Shown here piece after piece: positions 9,105 through 18,073 of a DNA stretch of 64,000 nucleotides; position 1 is the first letter of the stretch, and the number at the start of each line of letters is the position of its first letter. Position numbers and translations under genes: made by a program. The DNA comes from Pseudomonas arsenicoxydans (GTDB lineage: Bacteria; Pseudomonadota; Gammaproteobacteria; Pseudomonadales; Pseudomonadaceae). Location: contig NZ_RCZE01000008.1 in the NCBI RefSeq assembly GCF_006438915.1, positions 228,191-292,190 on the forward strand. The letters are read 5' to 3'. The notes beneath the pieces were generated by a model. That model had not been told where the DNA came from. It searched no databases and worked only from the letters and a program-made list of their open reading frames with translations.

Positions 9105-9926
9105 TTATCGAGGGAGGATGTAGCGCTCAATCGCCTGGGCCGCGCCGTCTTCGGTGTTAGGCCCGGTCACCACATCAGCCTGTCGCTTGACCGCCTCTTC
9201 CGCCTGCCCCATGGCAATCGACAGCCCGGCACGATGAAACATCGCCGGGTCGTTGCCACCATCGCCCAGCGCGGCGGTCTGTTCCAGCGCAACCCCAAGG
9301 TACTCGGCCAGTGTCGCCAGCGCCGCGCCCTTGTTCGCCTGCATCGCCGTCACGTCCAGATACACTGGCTGTGAACGCGAAACCTGGGCCTGGCCTTCAA
9401 CCCTGGGCAGCAATAGCGCTTCCAGTTCGATCAGCAACCCGGTGTTGTTGCTGGCCGCGACGATCTTGTCGATGCGCTCAAGGTACGGTTCGAAACTCTC
9501 CACCACCACCGGCGGATACCCAAGCCCATGCTGCTCACGGGGAACCATCGGGCCGTTGGCATCCTTCAACAGCCAATCGCCGCCGCTGAACACCCAGACT
9601 TCGATGTCCGGCAGATCGGCAAACTGCGTCAGGGTGGTAAGCGCAGCGGTGGCCGGCACGTAATGGGCCACTAGCAAGCTGCCGTCCGGGTTGACGATCG
9701 TGCCGCCATTGAACGCCGCCGTCGGCACATCGACGCCTAACGCTTCAATCTGCTGCAACATCGCTTTGGGCGGGCGCCCGGTGGCGAGGCTGAACAACAC
9801 GCCCGCCTCGCGCAACGAACGGACCGCCTCGATAGTGCGCTGACTGAGGCTGTGATCAGGCAGCAGCAACGTGCCGTCCATGTCACTGAGCAGAAAACGG
9901 ATGGGTTGTTGCGTTACGCCGGTCAT
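9105..9926 (-). CDS. Cof-type HAD-IIB hydrolase
   Basis: A 273-residue haloacid-dehalogenase-fold phosphatase. Motif I is SDMDGTLLLPD near the N-terminus with the nucleophile Asp, motif II is the Thr in SLATGRPP, and motif IV is ALGDGGNDPAMF near residue 225. The cap between is the Cof/IIB type. Such enzymes remove phosphate from sugar phosphates or nucleotides. Its start overlaps the end of zwf by four bases, so it is probably translated with gnd and zwf as a third gene of a pentose-phosphate operon and may clear a sugar-phosphate by-product; that role is inference. Confidence 0.9.
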   Translation of the reverse strand: MTGVTQQPIRFLLSDMDGTLLLPDHSLSQRTIEAVRSLREAGVLFSLATGRPPKAMLQQIEALGVDVPTAAFNGGTIVNPDGSLLVAHYVPATAALTTLTQFADLPDIEVWVFSGGDWLLKDANGPMVPREQHGLGYPPVVVESFEPYLERIDKIVAASNNTGLLIELEALLLPRVEGQAQVSRSQPVYLDVTAMQANKGAALATLAEYLGVALEQTAALGDGGNDPAMFHRAGLSIAMGQAEEAVKRQADVVTGPNTEDGAAQAIERYILPR

Positions 9927-11446
9927 CCGAGGCCGTGCCAGACGCGACCGTCACGGGTCAGCAGTTCATCGGCATCGACGGGGCCGTCCTCACCTGCCGC
10001 GTAAGGCTGAACCGTTGCGTCCTGCTGCCAGGCATCGAGGAATGGCTGGACGGCGCGCCAGCCGTTCTCGATGTTGTCGGCGCGCTGGAACAACGTCTGA
10101 TCGCCGGTCAGGCAGTCATAGATCAGCGTTTCGTAGCCGGTGGACGGCTGCATTTCGAAGAAATCCTTGTAGGCAAAACCCAGTTCGATATTGGCCATCT
10201 TCAATGCCGGACCAGGCCGCTTGGCCAACAGGTCGAACCACATGCCTTCGTTCGGTTGAATCTGGATCCGCAGGTAGGTCGGTTGCAACTCATCGACCTC
10301 GGTGTCACGGAACTGCGCATACGGCGCCGGTTTAAAGCAGATAACAATCTCGGTATCGCGCACGCTCATGCGTTTGCCGGTGCGCAGATAAAACGGCACG
10401 CCGACCCAGCGCCAGTTGTCGATCATGACTTTGAGCGCCACGTAGGTTTCGGTCGTACTGTCGGGCGCCACGTTGTTTTCCTGGCGATAACCCGGCAGCG
10501 GGTTGCCGTCGACGTCGCCGGCGGCATATTGACCGCGAACCGAGTTGGCCCGGGCCTCTTCGGTGGACCAGGGACGAATGGCCCCCACCACCTTGGCCTT
10601 CTCGCCACGTACCGCGTCGGCGCCAAACGCGGCCGGCGGCTCCATTGCCACCATCGCCAGTAACTGGAACAGGTGATTGGGCACCATGTCCCGCAGGGCG
10701 CCGGTGTGTTCATAAAAACTGCCACGGGTTTCGACGCCGACGGTTTCGGCGGCGGTAATCTGCACGTGGTCGATGTAATGGTTGTTCCAGAACGCTTCGA
10801 ACAGGCTGTTGGAAAACCGGCTGATCAGAATGTTCTGCACGGTCTCCTTGCCCAGGTAGTGATCGATCCGGTAGATCTGGTTTTCCGTCATCACCTTGAG
10901 CAAACACGCATTCAAGGCTTCGGCGGTTTGCAGGTCGGAGCCGAACGGTTTTTCGATGACTACCCTTCTGAACGATTCAGGCGTTTCTTGAAGCAAACCG
11001 GCCGCGCCGAGCCGACGCACCACTTCGCTGAAGAAACGGGGCGCGGTCGCCAGGTAGAAGACCGCGTTGCCCGTGCCGCTGTCGGCGATTTTCGCCGCCA
11101 GCGCTTGATAAGTGCTGTCGTCCAGAAAGTCGCCCTGTACGTAGCTGATGCCTTGGGCCAATTTGGCCCACACCTGCGGATCAAGGGCTTGATCGCCCTT
11201 GCCGACCTTGGCGGCCACTTCGGTTCGAATGAAGTCTTCGAGCTTGCGGGCAAAGGCATCATCAGTGATGGCGTTGTGGTCAACGCCGATGATCCGCAAT
11301 CCATCCCCCAACAAACCGTCACGACTCAGGTTATACAGCGCCGGCATCAGCAGACGCTTGACCAGGTCACCGTGGGCACCGAACAGGAACAGCGTGGTCG
11401 GTGGTGCGGGTTCTGCCTTGGATTTATTGCGGATCAGACGAGTCAT
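9923..11446 (-). CDS. zwf: Glucose-6-phosphate 1-dehydrogenase
   Basis: A 507-residue enzyme oxidising glucose-6-phosphate to 6-phosphogluconolactone with NAD(P)+. Rossmann motif FGAHGDLVKRLLMPALYN is at about 22-39 (family GASGDLA..), and the active-site signature RIDHYLGKETVQN with catalytic Asp-His lies near residue 195. Length is normal. It overlaps both neighbours by four bases (gnd upstream, HAD hydrolase downstream), so the three are one operon. Pseudomonas often has several zwf copies; this one is paired with a gnd of the 326-residue type rather than with the edd/glk cluster. Confidence 0.96.
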   Translation of the reverse strand: MTRLIRNKSKAEPAPPTTLFLFGAHGDLVKRLLMPALYNLSRDGLLGDGLRIIGVDHNAITDDAFARKLEDFIRTEVAAKVGKGDQALDPQVWAKLAQGISYVQGDFLDDSTYQALAAKIADSGTGNAVFYLATAPRFFSEVVRRLGAAGLLQETPESFRRVVIEKPFGSDLQTAEALNACLLKVMTENQIYRIDHYLGKETVQNILISRFSNSLFEAFWNNHYIDHVQITAAETVGVETRGSFYEHTGALRDMVPNHLFQLLAMVAMEPPAAFGADAVRGEKAKVVGAIRPWSTEEARANSVRGQYAAGDVDGNPLPGYRQENNVAPDSTTETYVALKVMIDNWRWVGVPFYLRTGKRMSVRDTEIVICFKPAPYAQFRDTEVDELQPTYLRIQIQPNEGMWFDLLAKRPGPALKMANIELGFAYKDFFEMQPSTGYETLIYDCLTGDQTLFQRADNIENGWRAVQPFLDAWQQDATVQPYAAGEDGPVDADELLTRDGRVWHGLG

Positions 11447-12423
11447 TTTTTCGGTGTCTCCACATGGCCGCCAAAGCCGAAGCGCTGGGCAGAGAGAATC
11501 TTGTCGCCAAACGTGCCCTGCCCGCGTGAACGGTAGCGCGAGAACAGCGAGTTCGACAGCACTGGGACGGGCACCGATTGCTCCATGGCGGCTTCGATGG
11601 TCCAGCGACCTTCACCGCTGTCAGCGACCGAGCCGGAATAGCCGTCGAGTTTCGGGTCGCTGGCCAGCGCGTCGGCGGTCAGGTCGAGCAGCCAGGACGA
11701 GACCACGCTGCCACGACGCCAGACTTCGGCGATGTCGGCGACGTTCAGGTCAAAGCGCTGGTCTTCCGGCAGGTTTGTGCTGGCCTTGGTCTTGAGGATG
11801 TCGAAACCCTCGGCGAAGGCCTGCATCATTCCGTATTCGATGCCGTTGTGAATCATCTTCACGAAATGACCCGAACCCGCAGGGCCGGCGTGGATGTAGC
11901 CGCGCTCGGCGCGATCGTCATCGGACTTGCGGTCCTTGGTGCGCGGGATGTCACCCATACCTGGCGCCAGGCTGGCGAACAGCGGATCAAGGCGCTTAAC
12001 CTCTTCGGCATCACCGCCGATCATCATGCAGTAGCCACGCTCCAGGCCCCAGACGCCACCGGAGGTGCCGACGTCGATGTAGTGCAGGCCTTTTTCCGAC
12101 AAGGTCTTGGCCCGGCGGATGTCGTCCTTATAGAAGGTGTTGCCGCCGTCGATGATGGTATCGCCGGGCTCGAGCAAGGTGCTCAGGGTATCGATGGTGT
12201 CTTCGGTCGGTGCGCCGGCTGGCAGCATGACCCAGACCGCTCGCGGTTTGGCCAGGCCAGCGACCAGCGCCGGCAAGTCTGCGACCCCCGTGGCGCCCTC
12301 GGCAGCCAGGGTGTCGATGAAGGCGGTATTGCGGTCGTATACGACAGTGGTATGCCCATTGAGCATCAGGCGCCGCGCAATATTACCGCCCATGCGGCCC
12401 AGTCCAATGATCCCGAGTTGCAT
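11443..12423 (-). CDS. gnd: 6-phosphogluconate dehydrogenase, decarboxylating (short GndA type)
   Basis: A 326-residue enzyme converting 6-phosphogluconate to ribulose-5-phosphate, CO2 and NAD(P)H. The N-terminal Rossmann motif is GIIGLGRMGGNIARRL, followed by conserved DGGNTFYKDD and GSGHFVKMIHNGIEYGMMQA with the catalytic Lys. The short length and this motif set mark the YqeC/GndA type, usually NAD-preferring. The start is taken at ATG 12423 (MQLGII) with GGGAG nine bases upstream; a longer in-frame start adds twelve residues with no support. It is first in the gnd-zwf-HAD operon. Confidence 0.95.
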   Translation of the reverse strand: MQLGIIGLGRMGGNIARRLMLNGHTTVVYDRNTAFIDTLAAEGATGVADLPALVAGLAKPRAVWVMLPAGAPTEDTIDTLSTLLEPGDTIIDGGNTFYKDDIRRAKTLSEKGLHYIDVGTSGGVWGLERGYCMMIGGDAEEVKRLDPLFASLAPGMGDIPRTKDRKSDDDRAERGYIHAGPAGSGHFVKMIHNGIEYGMMQAFAEGFDILKTKASTNLPEDQRFDLNVADIAEVWRRGSVVSSWLLDLTADALASDPKLDGYSGSVADSGEGRWTIEAAMEQSVPVPVLSNSLFSRYRSRGQGTFGDKILSAQRFGFGGHVETPKK

Positions 12424-12695
12424 GTGCTGATGCTCCCTACTACAAATAATGTGTGTCAAAGGTTATAGCCCAACGTGAGTCATGGGGTTAGTCCAGAGCG
12501 TTGGCACATAGTTTCCGGGCATTGTGCCCGATCCAGATTGATAACGTCGGTAATCGCGCCGAAGACACAACGACCATGAAAAATAAAAAAGTTCCCTTGT
12601 GAGGCAAAAGAAATCAAAATCAGCGCCGATAGTAGATCAGCACCCGCTTACAAGGGGCGGTTCTACAGTTGAGTCAACCATTTGCGAGGTGAGCA
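12424..12695. other. Intergenic region, divergent promoters
   Basis: A 272-base stretch between gnd (leftward) and a 60-residue gene (rightward). It must carry both promoters. No repeat, RNA gene or coding remnant was recognised. Confidence 0.4.
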
Positions 12696-12878
12696 ATGGG
12701 CACAGTACACGCAGCACGGCCAGCACAGACCCTTTACGTTACGATTCGTCGGGATGAATTGCGTCAATTGAAAGAAGAGCGCGACCTCTTGAAGCAAGAA
12801 CTCGCGCAACTGCGCCAACTGACTCAAGGCACTCAATCGCCCTCCTTGCCCGTTACCCAGCGCGCACCTCACGCCTGA
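12696..12878 (+). CDS. Small coiled-coil protein
   Basis: A 60-residue protein with GAGGTGAG just upstream of ATG 12696. Residues about 19-44 form a charged coiled coil (RRDELRQLKEERDLLKQELA). No signal peptide or membrane segment. Unknown function; composition suggests a small oligomer or partner protein. It stands alone between gnd and cptA. Confidence 0.6.
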   Translation: MGTVHAARPAQTLYVTIRRDELRQLKEERDLLKQELAQLRQLTQGTQSPSLPVTQRAPHA

Positions 12879-13072
12879 TTTTTCAGGTGAATCGGAGACA
12901 GCCCTGCGCTGTTTCCGACCTCGTTTTGCCCTCGCGACACCCGCTATTTCACTAATTTTTCACAAATACTGACTGATAATTCCTTTCATTATGGCCGCTC
13001 GGTTCTCGTGTGGTCTCCGTTCGTCGGCAAGGGATGGTACGACGTCGAAGTGATTTCTGGCTGGAGCGTTGA

Positions 13073-14809
13073 ATGGCTTTGTTTAAACGCAGCACTACGT
13101 CTGCGATAGGTTTCGATTGGGCAGGATTCCTCTGGTTGTTCCTGTTCTTCTGGTATTTTTCCGGCATCACCCAATTACTCATTCAACTGACCGGCACCTC
13201 GGGCTTTACCGGGTTCCGCCAGGCCTTTGTGATGAGCGCCATTTGGCTTGCGCCGATGCTGTTGTTCCCTAAACAGACGCGCGTGATGGCGGCGGTGATC
13301 GGCGTCGTGCTGTGGGCCTGCTCGATGGCCAGCCTGGGTTACTTTTTTATTTACCAGCAGGAGTTTTCCCAGAGCGTCATCTTCATCATGTTCGAGTCGA
13401 ACATCTCTGAAGCGGGCGAGTACATGACCCAGTATTTCGCCTGGTGGATGGTCGCGGCGTTCCTCGCCCACACACTGTTCGCTTATTTCCTGTGGACTCG
13501 CCTGCGCCCAGTGGTCCTTCCTCGTTGGCAGGCACTGGTGGCCGCGACGGCCATTGTGATTGCCGTGGTCGGTTACCCGCTGGTCAAACAGACCGCGCGC
13601 ACCGGCAGTTTTGCAGAAGGTTTCGACAAGTTCGAAACCCGCATCGAGCCTGCCGTGCCTTGGCAGATGGCCGTGGCTTATCACCGCTATCTGGAAACTC
13701 TGGCGGGCATGCAAGACATGCTGCACAGCGCGAGCAAGATTGCACCGCTGAAAAACCTGACGGACACCATGGCCAACCAGCCGGCGACCCTGGTGCTGGT
13801 GATCGGCGAGTCCACCAACCGTCAGCGCATGAGCCTCTACGGCTACCCGCGGGAAACCACGCCAGAACTCGACAAGCTCAAGGATCAACTGACGGTCTTC
13901 GACAACGTCATCACCCCGCGCCCTTACACCATCGAGGCGTTGCAGCAGGTGCTGACCTTCGCTGACGAAGAAAATCCGGACCTTTACCTGTCCACGCCGT
14001 CGCTGGTCAGCATGATGAAACAGGCGGGTTACAAGACGTTCTGGATCACCAACCAGCAGACCATGACCAAGCGCAACACCATGCTCACGACCTTCTCCGA
14101 GCAGGCCGACGAGCAGGTGTACCTGAACAACAACCGTAACCAGAACGCTGCGCAGTACGATGGCGACGTGATCGAGCCGTTCAACAAGGCACTGGCCGAT
14201 GCCGCGCCGCGCAAGTTGATCGTGGTGCATTTGCTCGGCACGCACATGAGCTACCAGTACCGTTACCCGCCGACGTTCGACAAGTTCACCGACCGTAAAG
14301 GTGTGCCGGACGGCGTGCGCGACGACCAGGTGCCGACATACAACAGCTATGACAACGCAGTCCTGTACAACGACTTTGTGGTATCGAGCCTGATCAAGGA
14401 CTACGCCAAGTCCGATCCGAATGGCTTCCTGCTGTACCTCTCCGACCACGGCGAAGACGTATTCGACTCCGTCGGCCACACCACCCTTGGCCGTAACGAG
14501 AACAAGCCGACCGCGCCGATGTACACCATCCCGTTCATGGCCTGGGCTTCGTCGAAATGGCGTGAAAACCATGACTGGAGTTTTGCCGCGGACCTGAGCC
14601 GGCCTTACAGCAGCTCGCAACTGATTCACACCTGGGCAGATCTGGCCGGTTTGAGTTTTGATGAACTGGACCGCAGCAAGAGCCTGGTCAGCGCCAACTT
14701 TAAGCCGCACCCATTGATGATCGGCAACCCTTATGAGCGCGAGGTGCGCCCACTGATCGACTTCAGCCTGATGAAGCCGAAAGTTGATCCGACCGTCGTT
14801 CAGCAGTAG
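13073..14809 (+). CDS. cptA: Phosphoethanolamine transferase CptA-like
   Basis: A 578-residue inner-membrane enzyme of the EptA/CptA sulfatase-fold family. About five hydrophobic helices lie in residues 1-165, then a periplasmic alkaline-phosphatase-like domain. The catalytic Thr is in VIGESTNRQRMSLYGY near residue 250, and the metal site SDHGEDVFDSVGH is near residue 463. It moves phosphoethanolamine from phosphatidylethanolamine to LPS core or lipid A, altering charge and polymyxin sensitivity. Length agrees with CptA. It is transcribed alone and has a strong terminator. Confidence 0.88.
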   Translation: MALFKRSTTSAIGFDWAGFLWLFLFFWYFSGITQLLIQLTGTSGFTGFRQAFVMSAIWLAPMLLFPKQTRVMAAVIGVVLWACSMASLGYFFIYQQEFSQSVIFIMFESNISEAGEYMTQYFAWWMVAAFLAHTLFAYFLWTRLRPVVLPRWQALVAATAIVIAVVGYPLVKQTARTGSFAEGFDKFETRIEPAVPWQMAVAYHRYLETLAGMQDMLHSASKIAPLKNLTDTMANQPATLVLVIGESTNRQRMSLYGYPRETTPELDKLKDQLTVFDNVITPRPYTIEALQQVLTFADEENPDLYLSTPSLVSMMKQAGYKTFWITNQQTMTKRNTMLTTFSEQADEQVYLNNNRNQNAAQYDGDVIEPFNKALADAAPRKLIVVHLLGTHMSYQYRYPPTFDKFTDRKGVPDGVRDDQVPTYNSYDNAVLYNDFVVSSLIKDYAKSDPNGFLLYLSDHGEDVFDSVGHTTLGRNENKPTAPMYTIPFMAWASSKWRENHDWSFAADLSRPYSSSQLIHTWADLAGLSFDELDRSKSLVSANFKPHPLMIGNPYEREVRPLIDFSLMKPKVDPTVVQQ

Positions 14810-14817
14810 ATCCATTC

Positions 14818-14839
14818 AGGGGCCGATTCCGGCCCCTTT
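14818..14839 (+). terminator. Intrinsic terminator of cptA
   Basis: AGGGGCCG, loop ATTC and CGGCCCCT form a perfect 8-bp stem followed by TT, nine bases after the cptA stop. Confidence 0.88.
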
Positions 14840-14907
14840 CGCTGTGCCCTGAAGCTTACAGACGTCGGACTCGGACACCGTGTGCCTGGCGACTGGCGAC
14901 TGGCGAC

Positions 14908-15003
14908 TGGCAGGCCCTGACCTACGACAAAGTCGGGTTCTACAACGGTGTGTTTTGGGGTGACCCGCGCGCCCTCACATTGAGCCTCGATTGGAAGCTC
15001 TAA
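14908..15003 (+). pseudogene. C-terminal relic of a TonB-dependent receptor
   Basis: In one frame this piece reads VGFYNGVFWGDPRALTLSLDWKL then stop, the typical last beta-strand of a siderophore-type TonB receptor ending in an aromatic/Leu terminus. There is no upstream receptor gene; cptA and its terminator directly precede it. A GACTGGC unit is repeated three times at about 14890-14910 where the relic begins, a likely deletion scar. Identification is by pattern only. Confidence 0.55.
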
Positions 15004-15096
15004 CAAGCGCATTCCCATTTGCTTGAATCGGCGGATAATGTCCTTTCGACATTGGTTCACGGACGAAAGGCCCACTACACGTAATGGGAGAAACCC

Positions 15097-15306
15097 ATGA
15101 AACGTACACCCCTGATCCTCGCCAGCCTGTTGATCCTCAGTTCAGCCCCAGCCTTTGCAGAACGCGGCGGCGAACGCATGCATTACTACTACGAAAAATT
15201 ACATCTCGCCCAACAGAGGGCTAATGGCTTCGAGGTCAAAAACATCGAACTGCCAGTACCCACTGATCCAACCGCACAAATGACCGAGTCTTATAAGCCG
15301 AAGTAA
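15097..15306 (+). CDS. Small exported protein of unknown function
   Basis: A 69-residue protein with a clean Sec signal (about residues 1-22, AFA cleavage) leaving a ~47-residue periplasmic peptide rich in Tyr, His and charged residues (RMHYYYEKLHLAQQ). GGGAG precedes ATG 15097. No known domain. It resembles the small secreted proteins that accompany metal or stress responses in Pseudomonas, but that is a guess. It is followed by its own terminator. Confidence 0.7.
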   Translation: MKRTPLILASLLILSSAPAFAERGGERMHYYYEKLHLAQQRANGFEVKNIELPVPTDPTAQMTESYKPK

Positions 15307-15318
15307 TCCAAGCCGGCC

Positions 15319-15344
15319 GGGCGTCCTGAGGGGCGCCCTTTTTT
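15319..15344 (+). terminator. Intrinsic terminator
   Basis: GGGCG and CGCCC close an imperfect hairpin followed by TTTTTT, just after the stop of the small exported protein. Confidence 0.85.
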
Positions 15345-15356
15345 ATGCCTGTGCGG

Positions 15357-15854
15357 TTAAAGGTTCTTGGTCCAGAACAGCATGCGGCCATGGGCTGGAT
15401 CGAACATGCCGGCGGCAAAACCGAACTTGCCGTAGGACGCCTGAGCGACCGCATTGCCTTCGAGGACTTCCAGGGTGATCTTGCAGCAGCCTCGCTGACG
15501 GGCAATGTCTTCAACCTTTTGCAGCATCTTCTGGCTCAGCCCCAACCCGCGAAACTGCGGCACCACCGACACATCGTGCACGTTGACCAGTGGCCGGCAG
15601 GCAAAGGTCGAGAAACCTTCGAAGCAATTGACCAGCCCGGCCGGCGCGCCGTCCACAAACGCCAACACGCTGAAGGCATGTGGACGCTTGGCCAGCTCTC
15701 CCGGCAACTGCTGCAGAATATCTTCGGGCAATGCGTGCCCGCCGCCCATCGGGTCCTGGGCATAGGCATTGAGCACCACGCCAATCGCCTCGGCGTGCAC
15801 CGGATTGGTGTAGCTGGCCTGAAGTACCAGAATGTCTGCGGATTCCATTTCCAT
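15357..15854 (-). CDS. GNAT-family N-acetyltransferase
   Basis: About 165 residues with a single GNAT fold. The acetyl-CoA loop is VVPQFRGLGLSQKML (family V..Q.RG.G.G/S), followed by CCKITLEVLEGNAVAQASYGKFGF, the usual last helix and strand. Substrate unknown. The start is placed at ATG 15854; an ATG two codons downstream and longer in-frame starts are possible. The gene is leftward and followed on its upstream side by a DinB gene in the same direction, about 100 bases away. Confidence 0.85.
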   Translation of the reverse strand: MEMESADILVLQASYTNPVHAEAIGVVLNAYAQDPMGGGHALPEDILQQLPGELAKRPHAFSVLAFVDGAPAGLVNCFEGFSTFACRPLVNVHDVSVVPQFRGLGLSQKMLQKVEDIARQRGCCKITLEVLEGNAVAQASYGKFGFAAGMFDPAHGRMLFWTKNL

Positions 15855-15950
15855 CGTTGCTATCCCGTCGAGTTGTCCCGGCGCGTTACTCGCGCCACAA
15901 AGTCGGAGGACATTAGCGTGAGTCGCCATCGCCGACAACCTGATCCTGCC

Positions 15951-16532
15951 TCAAACACCCCAGATCAGCGTCTCGGTCCAGCCCAGCTCGGCAAAATCCG
16001 CCGCACGCAAACCCGACTCGCCGGAGCAAAAAAACTCATCCAGTTGCGGCGGTGCCACCGAGGTGCCGCTGAGCATCGCATGGACCTGGCCGCGATGATG
16101 CAGTTGGTGTTCGAACAAGTGGGACAGTAGACGCAAACGGCTGTCATGTTGCGGCGTGTCCCGAGCGATGGTGACGATTCGCCCGAGGTCGGCATCGCGT
16201 AATTGCTCGCAATAAGCGATCAACCGATTGTCGACCAGCGATTGCTCGCGCTTGAGGTCAGCGCCAACGGTGAACCGCAGGTCGTCCTTGAAAAAAACGT
16301 AGCAGTCGGGGTGTGGATCATCACCGCGCAACTCGCGCTCCAGTGCGTCCACGTAAAACCAGTCGCAGGTCAGGATGTGATTGAGGGTGGCGACGAGGCT
16401 GGGGAAGAAGCTGACTCGCGAAGCCGCCAGCTCGGCCGGGGTCAACTGGCTCCAGGCTTTGGCGAGTCGATAATTAGCCCAGGCGTTTTGATAAGCCATG
16501 GTCAGCAAATGGTGAGACAGGGGCTGATTCAT
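15951..16532 (-). CDS. DinB-family protein
   Basis: A 193-residue four-helix-bundle protein of the DinB/YfiT-like superfamily. Three His residues likely bind a metal: in ATLNHILTCDWFY near residue 50, and in LLSHLFEHQLHHRGQVHAML near residue 135-148. Members are thiol-dependent or metal-dependent transferases, but the reaction is unknown for this one. It is 18 bases downstream of zapE in the same direction. Confidence 0.88.
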   Translation of the reverse strand: MNQPLSHHLLTMAYQNAWANYRLAKAWSQLTPAELAASRVSFFPSLVATLNHILTCDWFYVDALERELRGDDPHPDCYVFFKDDLRFTVGADLKREQSLVDNRLIAYCEQLRDADLGRIVTIARDTPQHDSRLRLLSHLFEHQLHHRGQVHAMLSGTSVAPPQLDEFFCSGESGLRAADFAELGWTETLIWGV

Positions 16533-16550
16533 GTTCGCGGCTCCCGAAAA

Positions 16551-17669
16551 TCAGGCTTCAGCAAAGCGTTGCAGCTGCATTTCCTTCAAACGGCTTAACG
16601 TGCGGCGAAACGGGAATTCCAGATAACCCTCGGTATACAAGGCCTCCATCGGCACCTGCGCTTCGAGGTACAGCGGCACTTTGCGGTCGTAGCACTCGTC
16701 CACCAGCGCGATGAACCGCCGCACGCCATCGTCGTGCACGGACAATTGCGGCAGTTCGCGGTCTCCTGCAACAACGTGCTCAGCGGCGTCTTCGGTGCCG
16801 CGGGCGATGCGTCCTTCGCGTTTTTGCGCGCTGAGGTTCGGCACTTCACTCAACAGAATAGCGCTGTAGGTGTCGCACAGGGCCATGAAGTCCATGGCCG
16901 AAAAAGGTTGCTCGCACAGGTCGGCATAACGGCACCACAGCACCCCGGCGCTGGCCTGCAGGACATTGACGTGACGGTAGCCGACCGTCACCGGGTCGCT
17001 GGACACGGACTGGCCCACGGTCAAGGCCTTGAACACGTCGCCCAGTGCGTCGGGATGCGCGTCATCGGTCACCCAGTAGCGCTGCAATGCAGTGCCCGGG
17101 TGCAGACGATGGTCTTCGCCGCCCTCCACCGCGATCACCTGCATATGCCGCTTGATCGCCTCAATCGCGGGCATAAAGCGGTCGCGATTGAAACCATCGG
17201 CGTAGAGCTGGTCCGGCGGCAGGTTGGAGGTACACACCACCACCACGCCTTGCTCGAACATCACTTGAAACAAGCGCCCGAGAATGATTGCGTCACCGAT
17301 GTCATTGACGAACAACTCGTCGAAACACAGGACGCGCACTTCCTCGCTCAACTCCCGCGCCAACGCTTTCAAGGGGTCGGCGGTGCCGGTCAGTTGAAAC
17401 GAGCGCTGGTGCACCCATCCCATGAAGTGGTGGAAATGCTGACGCCGGGCAGGCACGCGCAGGGTTTGATAGAACTGATCCATCAACCAGGTCTTGCCCC
17501 GCCCGACCGGTCCCCACAGGTAAACACCGGTAATCGGCGTTCGCCCTTCATGCAAGGCTTCGTGGCATTTTTGCAGTGCCCACACCGCGTGTTCCTGGGC
17601 TTCGTCCTGGACGAAGCCCTTGGTTTCAATGGCGTGTTGCCAGGCGCTTAACGGAGAGTCGACATTCAT
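16551..17669 (-). CDS. zapE: Cell-division ATPase ZapE (AFG1-like)
   Basis: A 372-residue P-loop ATPase of the AFG1 family. Walker A is GVYLWGPVGRGKTWLMD-type near residue 65, and Walker B VLCFDELFVNDIGDA near 135. ZapE associates with the Z-ring and affects FtsZ polymer stability. The start is ATG 17669 (MNVDSPLSAW); a longer open frame upstream lacks family similarity and overlaps the next gene. It leads a leftward pair with DinB. Confidence 0.92.
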   Translation of the reverse strand: MNVDSPLSAWQHAIETKGFVQDEAQEHAVWALQKCHEALHEGRTPITGVYLWGPVGRGKTWLMDQFYQTLRVPARRQHFHHFMGWVHQRSFQLTGTADPLKALARELSEEVRVLCFDELFVNDIGDAIILGRLFQVMFEQGVVVVCTSNLPPDQLYADGFNRDRFMPAIEAIKRHMQVIAVEGGEDHRLHPGTALQRYWVTDDAHPDALGDVFKALTVGQSVSSDPVTVGYRHVNVLQASAGVLWCRYADLCEQPFSAMDFMALCDTYSAILLSEVPNLSAQKREGRIARGTEDAAEHVVAGDRELPQLSVHDDGVRRFIALVDECYDRKVPLYLEAQVPMEALYTEGYLEFPFRRTLSRLKEMQLQRFAEA

Positions 17670-17695
17670 GCGCGGGAGTATGCCATGCCGTCGGG

Positions 17696-18037
17696 TCAGA
17701 GCGAGATGTCCAACCGGGCGATCTTGCCCTGTTCGTTGAGGCGGAACATGTAGCGCAGTTCCAGCGGGCTGCCGGGAAAGGTACCGGAGATCAGGTTGTG
17801 CACCAGCACCTTGCCAGTGCGCTGCTGAACATCCAGCACCTCGACCCGGGGCTGATAGCGCTGTGCGGTGTCTTCCATCCATTGGGCGATTTCGCGGGTG
17901 CCGATCTGGTGCTGGCCTTCATCGAACACGTTGGCATCCTCGGCGAAAAAACTGCCGACCCCGGAGGTGTCGCGGGCATTGGCAGCGGCAATGTAGGCGG
18001 CGATGGCGGGGGCCAGTGAAGAGGCGGGATTGGACAT
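17696..18037 (-). CDS. SnoaL/NTF2-like protein
   Basis: A 113-residue single-domain protein with the cone-shaped NTF2-like fold pattern: N-terminal helix AIAAYIAAANARD, FFAEDANVFDEG loop, then strands ending in RYMFRLNEQGKIARLDISL. Such proteins act as small isomerases or ligand binders; the active residues are not diagnostic. It lies just downstream of the YafY-like regulator, which may control it (inference). Confidence 0.85.
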   Translation of the reverse strand: MSNPASSLAPAIAAYIAAANARDTSGVGSFFAEDANVFDEGQHQIGTREIAQWMEDTAQRYQPRVEVLDVQQRTGKVLVHNLISGTFPGSPLELRYMFRLNEQGKIARLDISL

Positions 18038-18073
18038 GGTTACGGCTCCTTGTTTATTGATTCTGCAACCATG

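Noticed and set aside
13175..14815. Long open frame opposite cptA
   Set aside because: It is the GC-driven shadow of the real gene; its translation is His/Val/Arg-rich low-complexity sequence with no domain.
16551..17882. A 443-residue version of ZapE starting at 17882
   Set aside because: The extra N-terminus overlaps the NTF2-like gene on the same strand in another frame and has no family similarity; ZapE normally begins at the MNVDSPLSAW start.
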